NCBI RefSeq assembly: GCF_014695575.1
Contig: NZ_JACJOO010000018.1
Coordinates: 24,586-88,585, forward strand
DNA: 64,000 nt
Reading direction: 5' to 3'
From: Leptolyngbya sp. FACHB-8
Lineage (GTDB): Bacteria; Cyanobacteriota; Cyanobacteriia; Elainellales; Elainellaceae
Shown: positions 36,206-44,744 of the stretch, piece after piece
Position numbering within the stretch: the stretch's first letter is position 1
How the letters are laid out: every line of letters begins with the position of its first letter
Program-made: the position numbers and the translations under genes
Notes under the pieces: generated by a model
The model's database searches: none
The model's input: only the letters and a program-made list of their open reading frames with translations
Told to the model about the DNA's origin: nothing

Positions 36206-37111
36206 ATGAGTCAGACAAAACCCGTCATCATCGTTCATGGTGGTGCAAAAACTATTTCAGAAGACAAGGTAGAAGCAAACCATGCTGGATGCCGAGCCGC
36301 AGCGCTGGCAGGTTGGTCAGTACTCGCACAAGGGGGTAGCGCTGCCGAAGCCGTTGAAGCCGCTATTCGAGTGCTAGAGTCCGATCAAACATTCAATGCC
36401 GGTTTCGGTTCAACCCTCAACAGCGAAGGAGAGGTCGAAGTCGATGCGGCCATCATGGATGGCGCGACCCTGTCCTGGGGAGCTGTGGCCGCGGTGCAGG
36501 GAGTTCGCCACCCCATCGCTGCCGCTCGCCGCATCATGGAGGAGAAACCTCGGTTATTGGTAGCCCGCAGTGGAGAGCGGTTTGCGTTAGAACACGGATT
36601 GGAAATGTGTGCCAAAAAGGATCTGATCAGTGAAGAGCAATATGAGGAGTGGAAAGAGGACGTTGAAGTGTTAGACCGGCCTAACACAGTAGGCTGTGTC
36701 GCTCTGGATATCAATGGTAACCTGGCAGCAGGCACCTCTACAGGAGGCACCAATGGACAACCCCAGGGCCGAGTCGGGGATACAGCGCTTGTAGGTTGCG
36801 GTCTGTATGCCGACAACCGATTAGGAGGATGCTCTACCACAGGGGATGGGGAGTCTATTATTCCAGTCGTTTTAGCGAAGAGTGCAATTGATGCCTTAGC
36901 GGGAGGACGGCATCCCGATGAGGCCGCTCAGCAGGCGATCGCCACTCTTCAATCTCGTGTAGAGGGAGAAGCGGGCTGTATTCTGATCGATTGCCAGGGG
37001 CGTATTGGCTGGGCCTACAACTCCGAAGACATGGCCGTAGCCTATATGAACGAAGAATTATCAGAACCTGCCACATTTACAGGTAAGGAGCAGCCGTTGG
37101 CAGCCGCCTAA
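36206..37111 (+). CDS. Isoaspartyl peptidase / plant-type L-asparaginase (Ntn hydrolase)
   Basis: 301 residues. The precursor should self-cleave before Thr161 in DRPNTVGCVALD to give alpha and beta subunits, with Thr161 the nucleophile. Flanking family motifs are VIIVHGGAKTI at the N-terminus, NAGFGSTLNSEGEVEVDA, and STGGTNGQPQGRVGDTALVG after the nucleophile. These enzymes hydrolyse beta-aspartyl dipeptides and asparagine; in cyanobacteria they finish cyanophycin breakdown by splitting beta-Asp-Arg. GAGGT lies 10 bases before the ATG. The ATP-grasp gene follows after a hairpin. The function is well supported by family; the physiological substrate is inferred. Confidence 0.93.
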   Translation: MSQTKPVIIVHGGAKTISEDKVEANHAGCRAAALAGWSVLAQGGSAAEAVEAAIRVLESDQTFNAGFGSTLNSEGEVEVDAAIMDGATLSWGAVAAVQGVRHPIAAARRIMEEKPRLLVARSGERFALEHGLEMCAKKDLISEEQYEEWKEDVEVLDRPNTVGCVALDINGNLAAGTSTGGTNGQPQGRVGDTALVGCGLYADNRLGGCSTTGDGESIIPVVLAKSAIDALAGGRHPDEAAQQAIATLQSRVEGEAGCILIDCQGRIGWAYNSEDMAVAYMNEELSEPATFTGKEQPLAAA

Positions 37112-37123
37112 CTCCTTTTGTCA

Positions 37124-37167
37124 TAGCCCCCGCTTGTAGAGTTGGACACTTGATACGGCGGGGGCTA
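37124..37167 (+). terminator. Hairpin between isoaspartyl peptidase and ATP-grasp genes
   Basis: TAGCCCCCGC (37124-37133) and GCGGGGGCTA (37158-37167) form a perfect 10-bp GC-rich stem 13 bp after the peptidase stop. It covers the upstream TTG at 37150, which argues for the later ATG start of the ATP-grasp gene. Confidence 0.65.
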
Positions 37168-37212
37168 AGCCTTGCTCATCAAAGTGTCCTAAATCTACTG
37201 GCCAGTAGTTCC

Positions 37213-38499
37213 ATGAAAACCCAAAACATCCTTCCCTTTTTTCAGGGCAATAGCCTTTCCGATCTGTTCGCGCAGGATATCCATGACGCGCACTATGCGT
37301 TGCTCTTGAATTATCCAGCGACGGCAAGTTGGGCTGCCTACCCCAATGTCCAGAAATATTTCCTGCAAGATGGCAGCAGTGAATCGACCAAAACATCCTT
37401 TGACAAAATTTGTCAGAAGGAACCCTGGAAAAACCTGGCAGTGTTGGGAGAAAAGCTACCGGGTATCGTGATCAGTCCGCCACAGAAGTTACTCACGCAG
37501 TACTGGCAAGAGTATTTTGGCTTTGGCAATATCCCGGCCGAAATGATGGATTGTTCTAATTACCTGGATGAACTGAGTGAGGGCGATCGCATCGATCAGC
37601 TGATCACCCTGTTTCCTTTCGACCATTTGCGGCCAGAGAGGCATGCGGTTAAGCCCGATACCCATTACCACCTGCTTAGCAAAGCAACTCTATCAAAGCT
37701 AGGTATTCTCTGCCCCAACTATCAAACCTATAACCTCAGCTCACAGGATCTGGATCAGCTTCCGCTACCCCAACAATTCCCTTATCTGATTAAGACATCT
37801 CACGGTCTTTCAGGTGAAGGAACTTATATTATTCGCAATTCAAGCGACCTCAACTATTGCTTGGAAGAACTCAGAAAATACCTGCACATTAATTTATTGG
37901 AAACCATTATTGTTTCTGAGTTTGTGAAGCACGAAGTCAATAATTACTGTGTGCAGTTCTACGTCAATAAACAGGGGGCTATTACTCTGATTGGGGTAAC
38001 TCAGCAATTGGTCAGTCCTGAGGGTAATTATTTGGGTGGGGTCATCGACTATACAGATGACCTCGGCAAGTTTTTAGACATGATTAAATCTGTGGGCCAG
38101 TATGCCCATCAACAGGGATATTTTGGAGTCATTGGGTTCGACGTCCTGGAAGATCGTGACGGTCAACTTTATACAATTGATGCAAACTTTCGGATCAACG
38201 GTTCGACGCCGCTCTGTCTCCAACGGCATCAATTGATGAGCCTGGATAAAGCGATCGCTAAATACTCCAGCGATTACAGAATGGAAGGCACCCTGGATTC
38301 CATTCTGACGACGCTACGGCCTCAGCTAGAGCGCAAAGATTTTCTGATTCTGTCGGCGCTGGAGAAGGTGAAATACGGCAAGATCTACACCGAAATCTAC
38401 GGAATTGTCACCGGAGAAACATTGCAGGATATGCAACAGATTGAGCAAAGCTTGCATAGTAAAGGGCTGCTATTAGCAGGCTATACAGTAGCGGTTTAG
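37213..38499 (+). CDS. ATP-grasp peptide ligase-like protein (PGM1-related)
   Basis: 428 residues from the ATG at 37213; a TTG at 37150 lies inside a hairpin. A pre-ATP-grasp region (residues 1-150) precedes the ATP-grasp core: FPYLIKTSHGLSGEGTYII (ATP-binding Lys and glycine loop), then ETIIVSEFVKHEVNNYCVQF, and GVIGFDVLEDRDGQLYTIDA followed by NFRINGS, the metal-binding Asp/Asn region. The family joins a carboxylate to an amine through an acyl phosphate; PGM1 ligates peptides in pheganomycin synthesis. No other natural-product gene is adjacent. Its isoaspartyl peptidase neighbour raises the possibility of an unusual peptide or amino-acid polymer. The substrate is unknown. Confidence 0.8.
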   Translation: MKTQNILPFFQGNSLSDLFAQDIHDAHYALLLNYPATASWAAYPNVQKYFLQDGSSESTKTSFDKICQKEPWKNLAVLGEKLPGIVISPPQKLLTQYWQEYFGFGNIPAEMMDCSNYLDELSEGDRIDQLITLFPFDHLRPERHAVKPDTHYHLLSKATLSKLGILCPNYQTYNLSSQDLDQLPLPQQFPYLIKTSHGLSGEGTYIIRNSSDLNYCLEELRKYLHINLLETIIVSEFVKHEVNNYCVQFYVNKQGAITLIGVTQQLVSPEGNYLGGVIDYTDDLGKFLDMIKSVGQYAHQQGYFGVIGFDVLEDRDGQLYTIDANFRINGSTPLCLQRHQLMSLDKAIAKYSSDYRMEGTLDSILTTLRPQLERKDFLILSALEKVKYGKIYTEIYGIVTGETLQDMQQIEQSLHSKGLLLAGYTVAV

Positions 38500-38506
38500 G
38501 TGTAGC

Positions 38507-38532
38507 ACCTATTCACTCTCACAGGAATAGGT
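38507..38532 (+). terminator. Hairpin after the ATP-grasp gene
   Basis: ACCTATTC at 38507-38514 pairs perfectly with GAATAGGT at 38525-38532, 8 bp beyond the stop. Confidence 0.5.
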
Positions 38533-38540
38533 CACAATAT

Positions 38541-38597
38541 GCTGAAACCTTTGCAGCAAGGATACTCCGCCATCACGCTTACTACAAAGGTTTCAGC
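38541..38597. repeat. 13-bp inverted repeat with long loop
   Basis: GCTGAAACCTTTG (38541-38553) is exactly complementary to CAAAGGTTTCAGC (38585-38597), loop 31 bases. It may reinforce termination after the ATP-grasp gene. Confidence 0.5.
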
Positions 38598-38820
38598 TCT
38601 TTACCCACAAATGGCCTCAAAAACCTGGTATTAATACCTATCTCTATTTCCATTCTCAGAACGCCTGTATTCAACTGTTTTATAAGGACAGTTTATAGGT
38701 TTTGGACTAACATTAAACCCAATTAAATAAGCCCGATTTAGGGTAACAGAGAACTCCTATATATCAAGCTTATTTGAGTAATTATATGCAGGTCGGCAAT
38801 TGCAGCTATACCAGGAGAGA

Positions 38821-38997
38821 TTAACGATCCCTCCGGATACAAAGGAATAGCAAAGAAAGAGATTTCATCCCCTCATTTGATGCTGAGGCTGGAGAGGTAT
38901 ACTCACCTTCTTTACTATTCAGATAGTCACTGAGGGATGGTACTACAAGCTGCCCTTTACCTGCTGTCCCCGTCAAGGCAAGCACAACAATATTCAT
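38821..38997 (-). CDS. Possible 58-residue small protein
   Basis: An ATG-start minus-strand frame at 38997 beginning MNIVVLALTGTAGKG and ending CIRRDR, rich in Ser. There is no clear ribosome-binding site and no family is recognised. It converges with the ATP-grasp gene. A peptide substrate for that ligase is conceivable, but no known leader or core motif is visible. It may be chance. Confidence 0.25.
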   Translation of the reverse strand: MNIVVLALTGTAGKGQLVVPSLSDYLNSKEGEYTSPASASNEGMKSLSLLFLCIRRDR

Positions 38998-39056
38998 AAA
39001 ATTGGGATTCAATAGAAACTGATTTCAATTCAATTGAATAATCATAAAATCTATAT

Positions 39057-39095
39057 ATGGATTGTGCGCTGTGCCTTATGCTTGGCACAATCCAT
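39057..39095. repeat. 11-bp perfect hairpin upstream of the galactose operon
   Basis: ATGGATTGTGC (39057-39067) pairs with GCACAATCCAT (39085-39095). The loop contains a second small GTGCC/GGCAC stem. It is 142 bp before the GH2 start, so a leader or operator role is possible. Confidence 0.45.
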
Positions 39096-39237
39096 CTTTG
39101 AGTTATTTATAGGGGCTATATGTTGAGGTTAGACCCATTAAATATGGACCGTAGCTTTAAACAACTGCGAAAATAGAGTTACGCAGGGACGCGTAATAGG
39201 GCACTCTTAGAAAGATGCAATTTGACTCCAGGTTCCC

Positions 39238-41208
39238 ATGAAATCATTTGGAAAAAGTTTAGAAATTCAGTCCTGCGATTTGGTAACCGCAGCCAAATTG
39301 CAAGCCGACTCAGCATATCCCCGCCCCCAGTTACGTCGTAGCCAGTGGACCTCCTTAAACGGTACGTGGAAGTTCACCTACGATGATGAGGGAGAGTATA
39401 TGCGTCCCAGTGATGTCGTCAATTGGGACAACTATATACAAGTTCCGTTTGCGCCCGAATCTATCCGCAGTGGGATTCACGATACAGGATTCCACACCAA
39501 CTGTTGGTATGAGCGAGAGTTTGACGTAGACGACAAAAATAAGCGCGTTTTGCTCCACTTCGGAGCTGTTGATTACCGGGCGCGCGTGTGGGTAAACGGT
39601 CAATTCATGATCGACCACGAAGGTGGGCATACTCCCTTCTCTATGGACATCACCTCCGCTCTGCGTCCAGAAGGGCCTCAAACCGTTACAGTATGGGCCG
39701 AAGATGACCCACACGATCTGGCGAAACCCCGTGGCAAACAAGACTGGCAGCGGGAACCCCATAGCATTTGGTATCCCCGCACCAGTGGTATCTGGCAAAC
39801 GGTTTGGTTAGAAGAAGTACCCGAAACCTACATCCAACGTCTGAAGTGGACGCCCCACTTTGAGCGCTGGGAAATTGGCTTCGAAGGGTTCGTTGCCGGA
39901 AAATTGCAAAAAGAAATGCAATTAAAGGTGCGGTTGACAGTCGGCTGTCAATTGCTGGTTAACGACACTTATGAAGTATTAAATGGCGAAATTCATCGCC
40001 GCATTGCCCTCTCAGACCCCGGTATCGATGATTACCGGAACGAGTTGCTGTGGCGACCTGAGAAACCAACGTTGATTGATGCACAGATTCAACTCTGGTG
40101 CCAGGGGCAGTTGGTGGATGAGGTGTCATCCTATACGGCCATGCGGACGGTCAGCATTGAGCGCGATCGCTTTATGCTCAACGGCCAGCCCTACTATCTG
40201 CGACTGGTGCTAGACCAGGGCTACTGGGAAGACACTTTGATGACGGCCCCATCTGATGAAGCTCTCCGCCGAGATGTCGAGTTAACGAAGCAAATGGGCT
40301 TCAATGGGGTACGGAAACACCAGAAAATTGAAGACCCCCGCTATCTATACTGGGCTGATGTACTGGGTCTAATGGTGTGGGAAGAAATGCCCAGCGCCTA
40401 TCGCTTTACACCAAAGTCTGTCGAGCGTCTGACTAAGGAATGGACTGAGGTCATTGAGCGAGATGCCAGCCACCCCTGTGTTGTAGTTTGGGTACCTTTC
40501 AACGAGTCCTGGGGTGTACCTGATTTGACGGCAACTCCAGCCCACCGGCACTGGGTTCAGGCTCTCTATCACCTGACCAAGACGCTCGATCCGACCCGAC
40601 CTGTCATCGGTAATGACGGCTGGGAAAGTACAACAACGGACATTCTCGCCATCCACGACTACGACACCAAGCCACACGGTTTGGCGAAGCGCTATGGGCC
40701 TGAGGTGAAGCTGACCGATCTGTTCGATCGCCAGCGTCCCGGTGGGCGAGTGCTGACTCTTGACGGGTATCCCCATCAGGGCCAACCCATTATGCTGACC
40801 GAGTTTGGTGGCATTGCCTGCACACGGCCTGAAGAGGAGTGTCAAACCTGGGGTTATGCCCGTTCAGATAATGCGCTGGAATTTCAAAGCCAGTATGCGG
40901 CGTTGTTGCAAGCCGTCAACAAGATTGAGCTGTTTAGCGGTTTCTGCTATACACAGTTGACGGATACCTTCCAGGAAGCAAACGGATTGCTTTATGTCGA
41001 TCGCACGCCCAAGTTCCCAATTGAGGCCATTGCATCTGCTACTTTCGGCAGGGGGAATATCGATGTAGACCAGTCTATGCTTCTAGAATCAGCCAAGGTG
41101 GCCTGGTCCCAAATGGAAGATGCACTCTCAGACGCTATTAAAGCCAGATGGACGAACTCTCACACTGTACAGCCGGTTCCCCATTGCGGAGGGGATAATC
41201 GCTCCTAG
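39238..41208 (+). CDS. Glycoside hydrolase family 2 protein (beta-galactosidase/glucuronidase-like)
   Basis: 656 residues. The N-terminal sugar-binding jelly roll (about 30-200) contains LNGTWKFTYDDEG and VLLHFGAVDYRARVWVNGQF. An immunoglobulin-like domain precedes the catalytic barrel. The acid/base Glu is in VVVWVPFNESWG and the nucleophile Glu in IMLTEFGGIA, both intact. GH2 enzymes remove terminal beta-galactosyl, mannosyl or glucuronosyl residues. Placement directly before galT and galK favours a galactoside. No signal peptide is seen, so it would act on imported or internal substrate. Its last 89 bp overlap the start of galT in another frame. Confidence 0.88.
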   Translation: MKSFGKSLEIQSCDLVTAAKLQADSAYPRPQLRRSQWTSLNGTWKFTYDDEGEYMRPSDVVNWDNYIQVPFAPESIRSGIHDTGFHTNCWYEREFDVDDKNKRVLLHFGAVDYRARVWVNGQFMIDHEGGHTPFSMDITSALRPEGPQTVTVWAEDDPHDLAKPRGKQDWQREPHSIWYPRTSGIWQTVWLEEVPETYIQRLKWTPHFERWEIGFEGFVAGKLQKEMQLKVRLTVGCQLLVNDTYEVLNGEIHRRIALSDPGIDDYRNELLWRPEKPTLIDAQIQLWCQGQLVDEVSSYTAMRTVSIERDRFMLNGQPYYLRLVLDQGYWEDTLMTAPSDEALRRDVELTKQMGFNGVRKHQKIEDPRYLYWADVLGLMVWEEMPSAYRFTPKSVERLTKEWTEVIERDASHPCVVVWVPFNESWGVPDLTATPAHRHWVQALYHLTKTLDPTRPVIGNDGWESTTTDILAIHDYDTKPHGLAKRYGPEVKLTDLFDRQRPGGRVLTLDGYPHQGQPIMLTEFGGIACTRPEEECQTWGYARSDNALEFQSQYAALLQAVNKIELFSGFCYTQLTDTFQEANGLLYVDRTPKFPIEAIASATFGRGNIDVDQSMLLESAKVAWSQMEDALSDAIKARWTNSHTVQPVPHCGGDNRS

Positions 41209-42220
41209 TCCCAGTGATGAGCCTGTTCGCGCTAACCCTCACTTACGCTGGCATCCGTTGCGAGCTGAGTGGGTCGCCTATGCCAGTCATCGCCAGGGGC
41301 GGACATTCATGCCGCCCCCGGAATACAACCCCCTGGCTCCTACTCGGGATCCACAGTTCCCTACAGAACTGCCCCAGGGCAAGTATGACATCGCGGTGTT
41401 TGACAATCGTTTTCCGTCGCTGATTCCGTCAGCGGCGGATGCCCCCCACGCTATTGTGGATACATTGCCAGCAAACGGAGCCTGTGAGGTCGTGGTATTT
41501 ACCCAAGACCCGCAGGCTTCTTTGAGTTCGTTACCGCTCGACCATGTAGAGTTGTTGTTCCAGGTGTGGGGCGATCGCACCCGTGCCATCAGCCAACATT
41601 CTCAAATTCAATACGTCCTACCGTTCGAAAATAAAGGCGTTGAAGTCGGGGTAACTCTGCACCACCCCCATGGGCAAATTTATGCCTATCCCTTTGTGCC
41701 GCCCGTTCCGGCCAAAATGGATGTGAATCAACGCGAGTATTATCAGCAGCATCAACGGGGTTTGCTGCAAGATCTGATTCAAAGCGAAATTCAAGACAAT
41801 CAGCGTATCGTGTATCGGGATGAGTGGGCGATCGCCTTTGTTCCGGTTTGTGCGCGCTACCCCTACGAAGTGTGGGTTGCCCCCATTCAACCTACGGCAA
41901 CGTTCTCGGATTTAACGGCCGAACAGCGAGCAGGATTGGCCCGGGCCCTCAAAACCGTCACGCTCAAGTATGACGGGTTGTGGAACCGGCCATTTCCTTA
42001 TTTGATGGCCTGGTTCCAGGCCCCTGTCAATGGAGAAGCACGCCCTGACTGGCATCTCCACGCCGAGTTCTACCCCCCCTACCGCACTGCTGACCGACTC
42101 AAATATCTAGCCGGAACCGAGCTGGCAGCAGGCATGTTTGCGAACGATGCCTTGCCTGAGGAAAAAGCAAAGGAATTGCAGGCTGTAGCAGTTGAGCTGG
42201 ATGCATCGGTTCCTGTATAA
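41120..42220 (+). CDS. galT: Galactose-1-phosphate uridylyltransferase
   Basis: 366 residues. It transfers UMP between UDP-glucose and galactose-1-phosphate, the second Leloir step. The active-site His-Pro-His motif is in VTLHHPHGQIYAYPF. The N-terminal LRWHPLRAEWVAYASHRQG and PPPEYNPLAPT, and the C-terminal RPDWHLHAEFYPP with metal-binding His, are typical. The ATG lies 89 bp inside the GH2 gene; the sequence from residue 5 onward (LLKPDGRTLTLYSR) reads like a genuine galT N-terminus, so the overlap seems real. The operon continues 109 bp later with the M24-like gene. Confidence 0.93.
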   Translation: MHSQTLLKPDGRTLTLYSRFPIAEGIIAPSPSDEPVRANPHLRWHPLRAEWVAYASHRQGRTFMPPPEYNPLAPTRDPQFPTELPQGKYDIAVFDNRFPSLIPSAADAPHAIVDTLPANGACEVVVFTQDPQASLSSLPLDHVELLFQVWGDRTRAISQHSQIQYVLPFENKGVEVGVTLHHPHGQIYAYPFVPPVPAKMDVNQREYYQQHQRGLLQDLIQSEIQDNQRIVYRDEWAIAFVPVCARYPYEVWVAPIQPTATFSDLTAEQRAGLARALKTVTLKYDGLWNRPFPYLMAWFQAPVNGEARPDWHLHAEFYPPYRTADRLKYLAGTELAAGMFANDALPEEKAKELQAVAVELDASVPV

Positions 42221-42329
42221 CCGGCATTGGACTCTGCTGTTTCCTAAAGAATTGCCTGCGTTTGTAGCTTGATCCAGAACGAAATTGGAATGAATTTCTG
42301 AATCCTTAACGAATAGGCTAAGGAATACC

Positions 42330-43430
42330 ATGAATCGGTTAGAGGAAGTATCTACCAAACTAGAATTCATGCGGGGTGTGCTGCATGAAACAGAGGCCGC
42401 AGGTATTCGACTACGGGGAACGGATTGGTTTGCCTGGGCGACGGCTGGCGGTTCCAATACTGTACTGTTGGCCGCCGAAACGGGTGTGGCTGAAGTTCTG
42501 GTAACACCAACAGATGCCTGGATACTCACAGATACCATTGAAGCCGAACGGCTTAAGGATGAGGAGCTTCCCGAAGGTTCCTCCTATAAGCTCTCCGTCA
42601 ATCCCTGGGCCAAAAGTTCTGATCGCGAATCCTTCGTTCAGGAGGCGACGAATAACGGCAAGATTCTGAGCGATAAACCAGCCGCAGCCAACGAATCCTC
42701 ACTTCCCCAATCCCTGACTCAGCACCGATGGGTTATGCTGCCCAGCGAAGTGGAGCGGTATCGTCAGGTGGGACGGCTTGCCAGTGAAGCCATGACAGAA
42801 GTGCTGATGCGGGCAGAACCAAACTGGACAGAGTATCAGCTTGCCGGAGCAGGGGCAGAAGCGATGTGGGCCAGAGGGCTGCATCCAGCGCTGACATTGG
42901 CGGCAGGCGATCGCCGCCTCCCCATCCATCGGCACCCCTTACCCAGTGGAGAAACCCTGGGACGGCAGGCTATGCTGGTTTTTTGTGCGCGAGGACATGG
43001 GTTGGTGATTAGCCTGACCCGCTTTGTTTTCTTCGAGGGTTTCACGCAGCAAGATCAACAATTACATCGCACCATTGCTGAAATTGAAGCAGAAGCTCTC
43101 AATAATTCCCAAATTGGAACACCGCTGAATGCGGTTTACAACGTTCTCGCCACAGCCTATAAGCAGCACGGTTATCCCAACGCCATTCGCGAACACCATC
43201 AGGGAGGGACGGCGAGCTATGGAGCACGCGATGTCGTGGCAAACCCAGAAACGACCAGTCAGCTCGCTGCTAATATGGCCGTTGCCTGGAACCCCAGCAT
43301 TCCGGGAGCCAAGATTGAAGATACTTTCTTGTTGACCTCGAATAATACGTTGGAAAACCTGAGCTTTGACCCCAAGTTTCCCCACGCTGAAGTTGAAGGG
43401 CGGCTCCGCGCTGTCCCGTTGGAGCGCTAA
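42330..43430 (+). CDS. M24 (aminopeptidase P/creatinase-fold) protein with degenerate metal site
   Basis: 366 residues. The N-terminal creatinase-type domain (about 1-130) and C-terminal pita-bread domain are recognisable (VERYRQVGRLASEAMTEVL, then REHHQGGTASYGARD). The five metal ligands of active M24 peptidases are Asp, Asp, His, Glu and Glu. Here the Asp-x-Gly stretch is AMLVFCARGHGL and the next is VISLTRFVFFE, with neither Asp. The usual first Glu site reads VAWNPSIPG. Only the His and the final Glu (AKIEDTFLL) remain. It is therefore probably not a standard metallopeptidase. AAGGA lies 5 bases before the ATG. It sits between galT and galK, only 2 bp before galK, implying a role tied to galactose use. 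Confidence 0.82.
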   Translation: MNRLEEVSTKLEFMRGVLHETEAAGIRLRGTDWFAWATAGGSNTVLLAAETGVAEVLVTPTDAWILTDTIEAERLKDEELPEGSSYKLSVNPWAKSSDRESFVQEATNNGKILSDKPAAANESSLPQSLTQHRWVMLPSEVERYRQVGRLASEAMTEVLMRAEPNWTEYQLAGAGAEAMWARGLHPALTLAAGDRRLPIHRHPLPSGETLGRQAMLVFCARGHGLVISLTRFVFFEGFTQQDQQLHRTIAEIEAEALNNSQIGTPLNAVYNVLATAYKQHGYPNAIREHHQGGTASYGARDVVANPETTSQLAANMAVAWNPSIPGAKIEDTFLLTSNNTLENLSFDPKFPHAEVEGRLRAVPLER

Positions 43431-43432
43431 TT

Positions 43433-44491
43433 ATGGATTTTGTTCAAATTTTTAATGACGCCCCCAAAATTGAAACCAGTGCGCCCGGGCGAGTGAATTT
43501 GTTGGGCGAACACACCGACTACAACGATGGGTTTGTGCTGCCAACAGCCATCCCTCAACATACAACCGTTGCCATTGGCCCCAGTCCAAACGATCGCCAC
43601 CACTTCTACTCTGCTGAATTAGAAGAAATGGTTGATTTGAACCCGACTGACGCCGCAGCTGAGGGCTTTGCCAGTTATGTATACGGCTGTATTCGCATGG
43701 TAGAGGAATCTGGCTATCCGGTTCCTCCCTTGAATGTGTTTGTGACATCCTCGGTGCCTATTGGCTCAGGTTTGTCGAGTAGTGCCGCGCTAGAAGTGGC
43801 GATGTTGCGGGGCTTGCGATCGCTTCTCAATCTCGACATTGACGATGTAAAAATCGCACAACTCGGACAGCAAGCTGAGATTCAGTACGCAGGGGTCAGT
43901 TGCGGCATCCTTGACCAGATGGCCTCCAGTCTTGCTGATACTGAGCACATGCTGTTCCTGGATACCCGCACCCTCGAGCGCAAGATTCTGCCCTTCCCTG
44001 CGGGAGCTGAAATTGTGGTAATCGACAGTGGAGTCGCGCGATCGCTCGCCACCAGTGGCTACAACCAGCGACGCTCGGAGTGTGAAGAAGCAGCCCGTCA
44101 GTTAGGCGTCAAAGCGCTACGCGATGTCAGCGACCCGCAGAAGGTGGAGCATTTGCCAGAGCCTATCCGTAAGCGGGCTCGCCATGTCATCACTGAAAAT
44201 AACCGGGTGCTCAAAGCCTTAGACGGAGTTCCGCCGAAGGTCTTTGGCGAGCTCATGAATGCCTCTCACGCCAGCTTGCGGGATGACTACGAAGTATCAG
44301 TACCTGCCCTCGATCAACTCGTTGATATTCTACAAAATACCTCCAATGTCTTTGGAGCTCGCTTAACGGGGGCTGGATTTGGAGGCGCCTGTGTAGCGTT
44401 GGTTGCGGAGGGAGAAGGAAAGGCGATCGCCCAAACCGTGCTCAACCACTACAACAATGCTGGATTCAACGGACATATTCTCGTTGATTAA
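43433..44491 (+). CDS. galK: Galactokinase
   Basis: 352 residues of the GHMP kinase superfamily. The galactokinase signature is APGRVNLLGEHTDYNDGFVLP, with the catalytic Asp expected in SCGILDQMASSL. The ATP-binding loop is VPIGSGLSSSAALEVA and the C-terminal GHMP motif is GARLTGAGFGGACVAL. It phosphorylates galactose at C1 with ATP, feeding GalT. It begins 2 bp after the M24-like stop and ends the operon; a 17-bp perfect hairpin follows. All key motifs are intact. Confidence 0.95.
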   Translation: MDFVQIFNDAPKIETSAPGRVNLLGEHTDYNDGFVLPTAIPQHTTVAIGPSPNDRHHFYSAELEEMVDLNPTDAAAEGFASYVYGCIRMVEESGYPVPPLNVFVTSSVPIGSGLSSSAALEVAMLRGLRSLLNLDIDDVKIAQLGQQAEIQYAGVSCGILDQMASSLADTEHMLFLDTRTLERKILPFPAGAEIVVIDSGVARSLATSGYNQRRSECEEAARQLGVKALRDVSDPQKVEHLPEPIRKRARHVITENNRVLKALDGVPPKVFGELMNASHASLRDDYEVSVPALDQLVDILQNTSNVFGARLTGAGFGGACVALVAEGEGKAIAQTVLNHYNNAGFNGHILVD

Positions 44492-44527
44492 CTCATATAG
44501 CAATATGCAAGTGCGTTAGGTACAGCA

Positions 44528-44564
44528 ACGATGGTGTGGGGCACTTCGTGCCCCACACCATCGT
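44528..44564 (+). terminator. Perfect 17-bp hairpin ending the galactose operon
   Basis: Arms 44528-44544 and 44548-44564, TTC loop, tip GCAC-TTC-GTGC. It starts 37 bp after the galK stop. No T-tract. Confidence 0.78.
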
Positions 44565-44680
44565 CCTTAATCAATGCGCACAGCGTTTTCAGTACTTCGA
44601 TTAAAGAAATTGAGTTTTTTGAAGAAACAGCGTTACCGTATTCATTCCGCCTCTATCAATGGGGAGAATAGGTTCTATAG

Positions 44681-44718
44681 AGGGCTACATTTTGCTTTGC
44701 GGAAGCGCGATTAGCCCT
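44681..44718. repeat. Small double stem upstream of the PhyH gene
   Basis: AGGGCTA (44681-44687) pairs with TAGCCCT (44712-44718), enclosing GCTT/AAGC. It is 26 bp before the ATG at 44745 and could be a 5'-leader structure or operator. Confidence 0.35.
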
Positions 44719-44744
44719 AACCCCCAAGCGGAACGGACAGCAAA

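Larger units (their letters stand above)
38598..39237. other. AT-rich spacer before the galactose operon
   Basis: 640 bp with one small minus-strand frame (38821-38997, listed separately) and one hairpin at 39057-39095. The promoter of the GH2-galT operon should lie in its last 140 bp, but I cannot name boxes with confidence. Confidence 0.4.

Noticed and set aside
37150..37212. Longer N-terminus for the ATP-grasp protein
   Set aside because: The TTG start falls in a GC-rich hairpin and the extra residues do not resemble the family.
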